The notes under the pieces are model-generated. The model was given only the letters and a program-made list of their open reading frames with translations. It was not told where the DNA came from and did not search any database. From DASVWZ01 sp036392935 (GTDB taxonomy: Bacteria; Acidobacteriota; Terriglobia; Terriglobales; Acidobacteriaceae): DNA of 64,000 bases. A program made the position numbers and the translations under genes. Every line of letters begins with the position of its first letter. The stretch's first letter is position 1. Shown here in pieces: positions 62,721 to 64,000 of the stretch. The DNA lies in assembly GCA_036392935.1 (NCBI GenBank), contig DASVWZ010000156.1, forward strand, positions 1 to 64,000, given 5' to 3'.

Positions 62721-64000
62721 TCACGCACCAGGCGGGAATTCACGCAAAACGTACCCCAAAGCGTCATTTTTGTCCTGGAAACGCCCCTCCAGCTGGCCAT
62801 CCTCGACGGCTGAGAGAATTTTTTTGAAACGCGGTCCCGGCGGGTATCCGGCGGCGATCAGATCATCGCCCGTGACCAGCGGCCGAGGGCGGAGCGCGGC
62901 TTCCGGCAGGTGAGCCATTTTTTCACGCGTAAACTCATAAGCCCCAAGATTACAATGACTTGAGAGGCAATCGATGCGGTGTAATTCCAGATGTTCGTCA
63001 AAATTTGGCATGCGAACAAATTTTTTAAACGTCGACTCGCTCATCCGCTGCGCGTGGCCAAAACGCATGTGATTGTCAACCAAAGCAAGAATCTGCCGGG
63101 TTTCGTCTCCCGAAAATCGCAAGCGTTCGCAGATCGCCTCGGCCATTTTCACGCCGACGTCGACATGTCCATCAAAACGAATGCGATCGGGCGCCACACG
63201 AAAAGTCGGCGGCTTGCCCACATCGTGCAATAAAGCTCCCCACGCCAGCGTGGGCGGGCATGGCTGTGGCAGCTTGCTCAGTAAAAGCAGCGTGTGAACA
63301 AAAACATCGCCCTCGGGATGAAACTCCGGTGGTTGTGCAATCCCTTTCATTGCTTCGATTTCCGGCAAAACCTCATGCTGCAGGCCAGTCTGATCGAGCA
63401 ATAAAAATGCTTCGCGAGCATGACCTTCCGTCAGCATTTTTGTGAGTTCATCACGCACTCGCTCGCGGGAAACCTGACGAATTTCCGGCGCCAGTTGTTT
63501 AATTGCCGCGAACGTCTTCGATTCGATTTCATAGCCGAAACGAGCCGCGAACCGAACCGCTCGCAGCATTCGGAGTTTGTCTTCGGTAAATCTTAGTTCG
63601 GGTTCGCCGATGGTTCGAATGATCTTGCGTTTTAAATCCTCCTGCCCGCCGACATAATCCAGCACTTTGTTGGTGATGGGATCAAGCAGCAATCCGTTGA
63701 TAGTAAAGTCCCGCCGCTGCACGTCTTGGCGCGCATCATGTGTGAATCGGACTTCATCCGGATGGCGGCCGTCGGAATATCCGATGTCGCTGCGAAATGT
63801 GGCAACCTCGACATCCTTCGGCTGACTCTCGACTCGCGCGTCGTCTGGTATTGGCACCAGCACCACGCCGAACTGCGCGCCGACCGCATAGGTCTGAGGG
63901 AAAATTCGCATGACTTCTTCCGGCGTGGCCTCTGTCGCAACGTCATAGTCAGCAGGCTCGCGTTTGAGCAGAAGATCGCGTACGCAACCGCCCGCCAGAT
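62721..64000 (-). CDS. cca: CCA tRNA nucleotidyltransferase / poly(A) polymerase family (5' end outside window)
   Basis: The C-terminal part of a class II nucleotidyltransferase, open to the right edge. The sequence from 64000 reads AGGCVRDLLLKREPADYDVATEATPEEV and continues into MRIFPQT, so the ATG at 63911 is internal. Visible motifs are GGxVRD with the metal-binding DYD. Next are 'RRDFTINGLLLD', the nucleotide-selecting 'EDKLRMLRAVRFAARFGYEI', and an HD domain ('WGALLHDVGKPPTF', 'DNHMRFGHAQ'). It adds CCA to tRNA 3' ends; an HD domain suggests extra phosphohydrolase activity. It is the likely first gene before gatC on this strand. Confidence 0.92.
   Translation of the reverse strand, partial: LAGGCVRDLLLKREPADYDVATEATPEEVMRIFPQTYAVGAQFGVVLVPIPDDARVESQPKDVEVATFRSDIGYSDGRHPDEVRFTHDARQDVQRRDFTINGLLLDPITNKVLDYVGGQEDLKRKIIRTIGEPELRFTEDKLRMLRAVRFAARFGYEIESKTFAAIKQLAPEIRQVSRERVRDELTKMLTEGHAREAFLLLDQTGLQHEVLPEIEAMKGIAQPPEFHPEGDVFVHTLLLLSKLPQPCPPTLAWGALLHDVGKPPTFRVAPDRIRFDGHVDVGVKMAEAICERLRFSGDETRQILALVDNHMRFGHAQRMSESTFKKFVRMPNFDEHLELHRIDCLSSHCNLGAYEFTREKMAHLPEAALRPRPLVTGDDLIAAGYPPGPRFKKILSAVEDGQLEGRFQDKNDALGYVLREFPPGA

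Noticed and set aside
62546..62800. N-terminal extension of gatC
   Set aside because: The frame is open, but the residues are unlike GatC and the ATG at 62545 gives the normal family length.

Overview
The window is a compact, GC-rich bacterial chromosome segment that most resembles the Acidobacteriota (Terriglobales/Koribacter-like). This is inferred from protein types and repeat style; no rRNA or marker comparison was possible. Supporting traits are an Oar-like TonB-dependent receptor with a carboxypeptidase-regulatory-like N-domain, FG-GAP and 'GloVer' repeat secreted proteins, a Ser/Thr kinase with a TolB/WD40-like sensor, many multiheme cytochromes, and abundant intergenic repeats. I saw no tRNA, rRNA, CRISPR or intact insertion sequence.

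Layout. 0-7.5 kb: secreted beta-propeller/repeat proteins and a large TonB-dependent receptor. 7.5-12.5 kb: motB, motA and a PAS-(degenerate GGDEF) protein in one minus-strand operon, then a convergent receiver-GGDEF protein and a TonB-like protein. 12.7-18.2 kb: a redox block with a Crp/Fnr regulator, a paralogue lacking the HTH, a 13-haem cytochrome c/b fusion and a 7-haem NapC-like cytochrome. 18.3-22.6 kb: mreD-mreC-mreB and a FecR-domain protein. 22.9-29.9 kb: aldehyde dehydrogenase, alanine-type aminotransferase, LuxR-type regulator with a pseudo-receiver, L-2-hydroxyglutarate oxidase, a papain-like candidate and a monohaem cytochrome c. 30-41.9 kb: secA, a cupin, a DUF4160/DUF2442 pair with a nonsense codon in the first gene, clpC, lolD/lolC and a protein kinase. 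42-48.4 kb: amino-acid permease, selenium-binding-protein-like propeller, a duplicated-domain protein, CPBP protease and a Phd/PIN toxin-antitoxin pair. 48.7-55.2 kb: PBP2, RodA and an RNase E/G with a huge insertion in its S1 domain. 55.4-59.8 kb: an orphan phage-tail-like cassette with a lipoprotein. 59.9-64 kb: FmdE-like protein, gatA, gatC and the 3' part of the CCA-adding enzyme gene.

How it fits together. Cell-shape machinery is split into mreBCD and PBP2-RodA, 27 kb apart. The redox block looks like a quinol-to-multihaem electron conduit. Palindromes of the form GTGAY-N4-RTCAC lie upstream of both Crp-like genes, the 13-haem gene and the separate cytochrome c gene, so a small Crp/Fnr regulon is plausible.

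The strongest unexplained pattern is a set of about 20 intergenic arrays of degenerate heptamers (GCAGAAG, ACTGACG, AGCTGAC and CCGACGA types, all with 7-bp period), on both strands and always at gene borders. Two arrays run directly into the start codons of rodA and the FmdE-like gene, where no Shine-Dalgarno sequence is visible. Another composite copy flanks the toxin-antitoxin pair on both sides.
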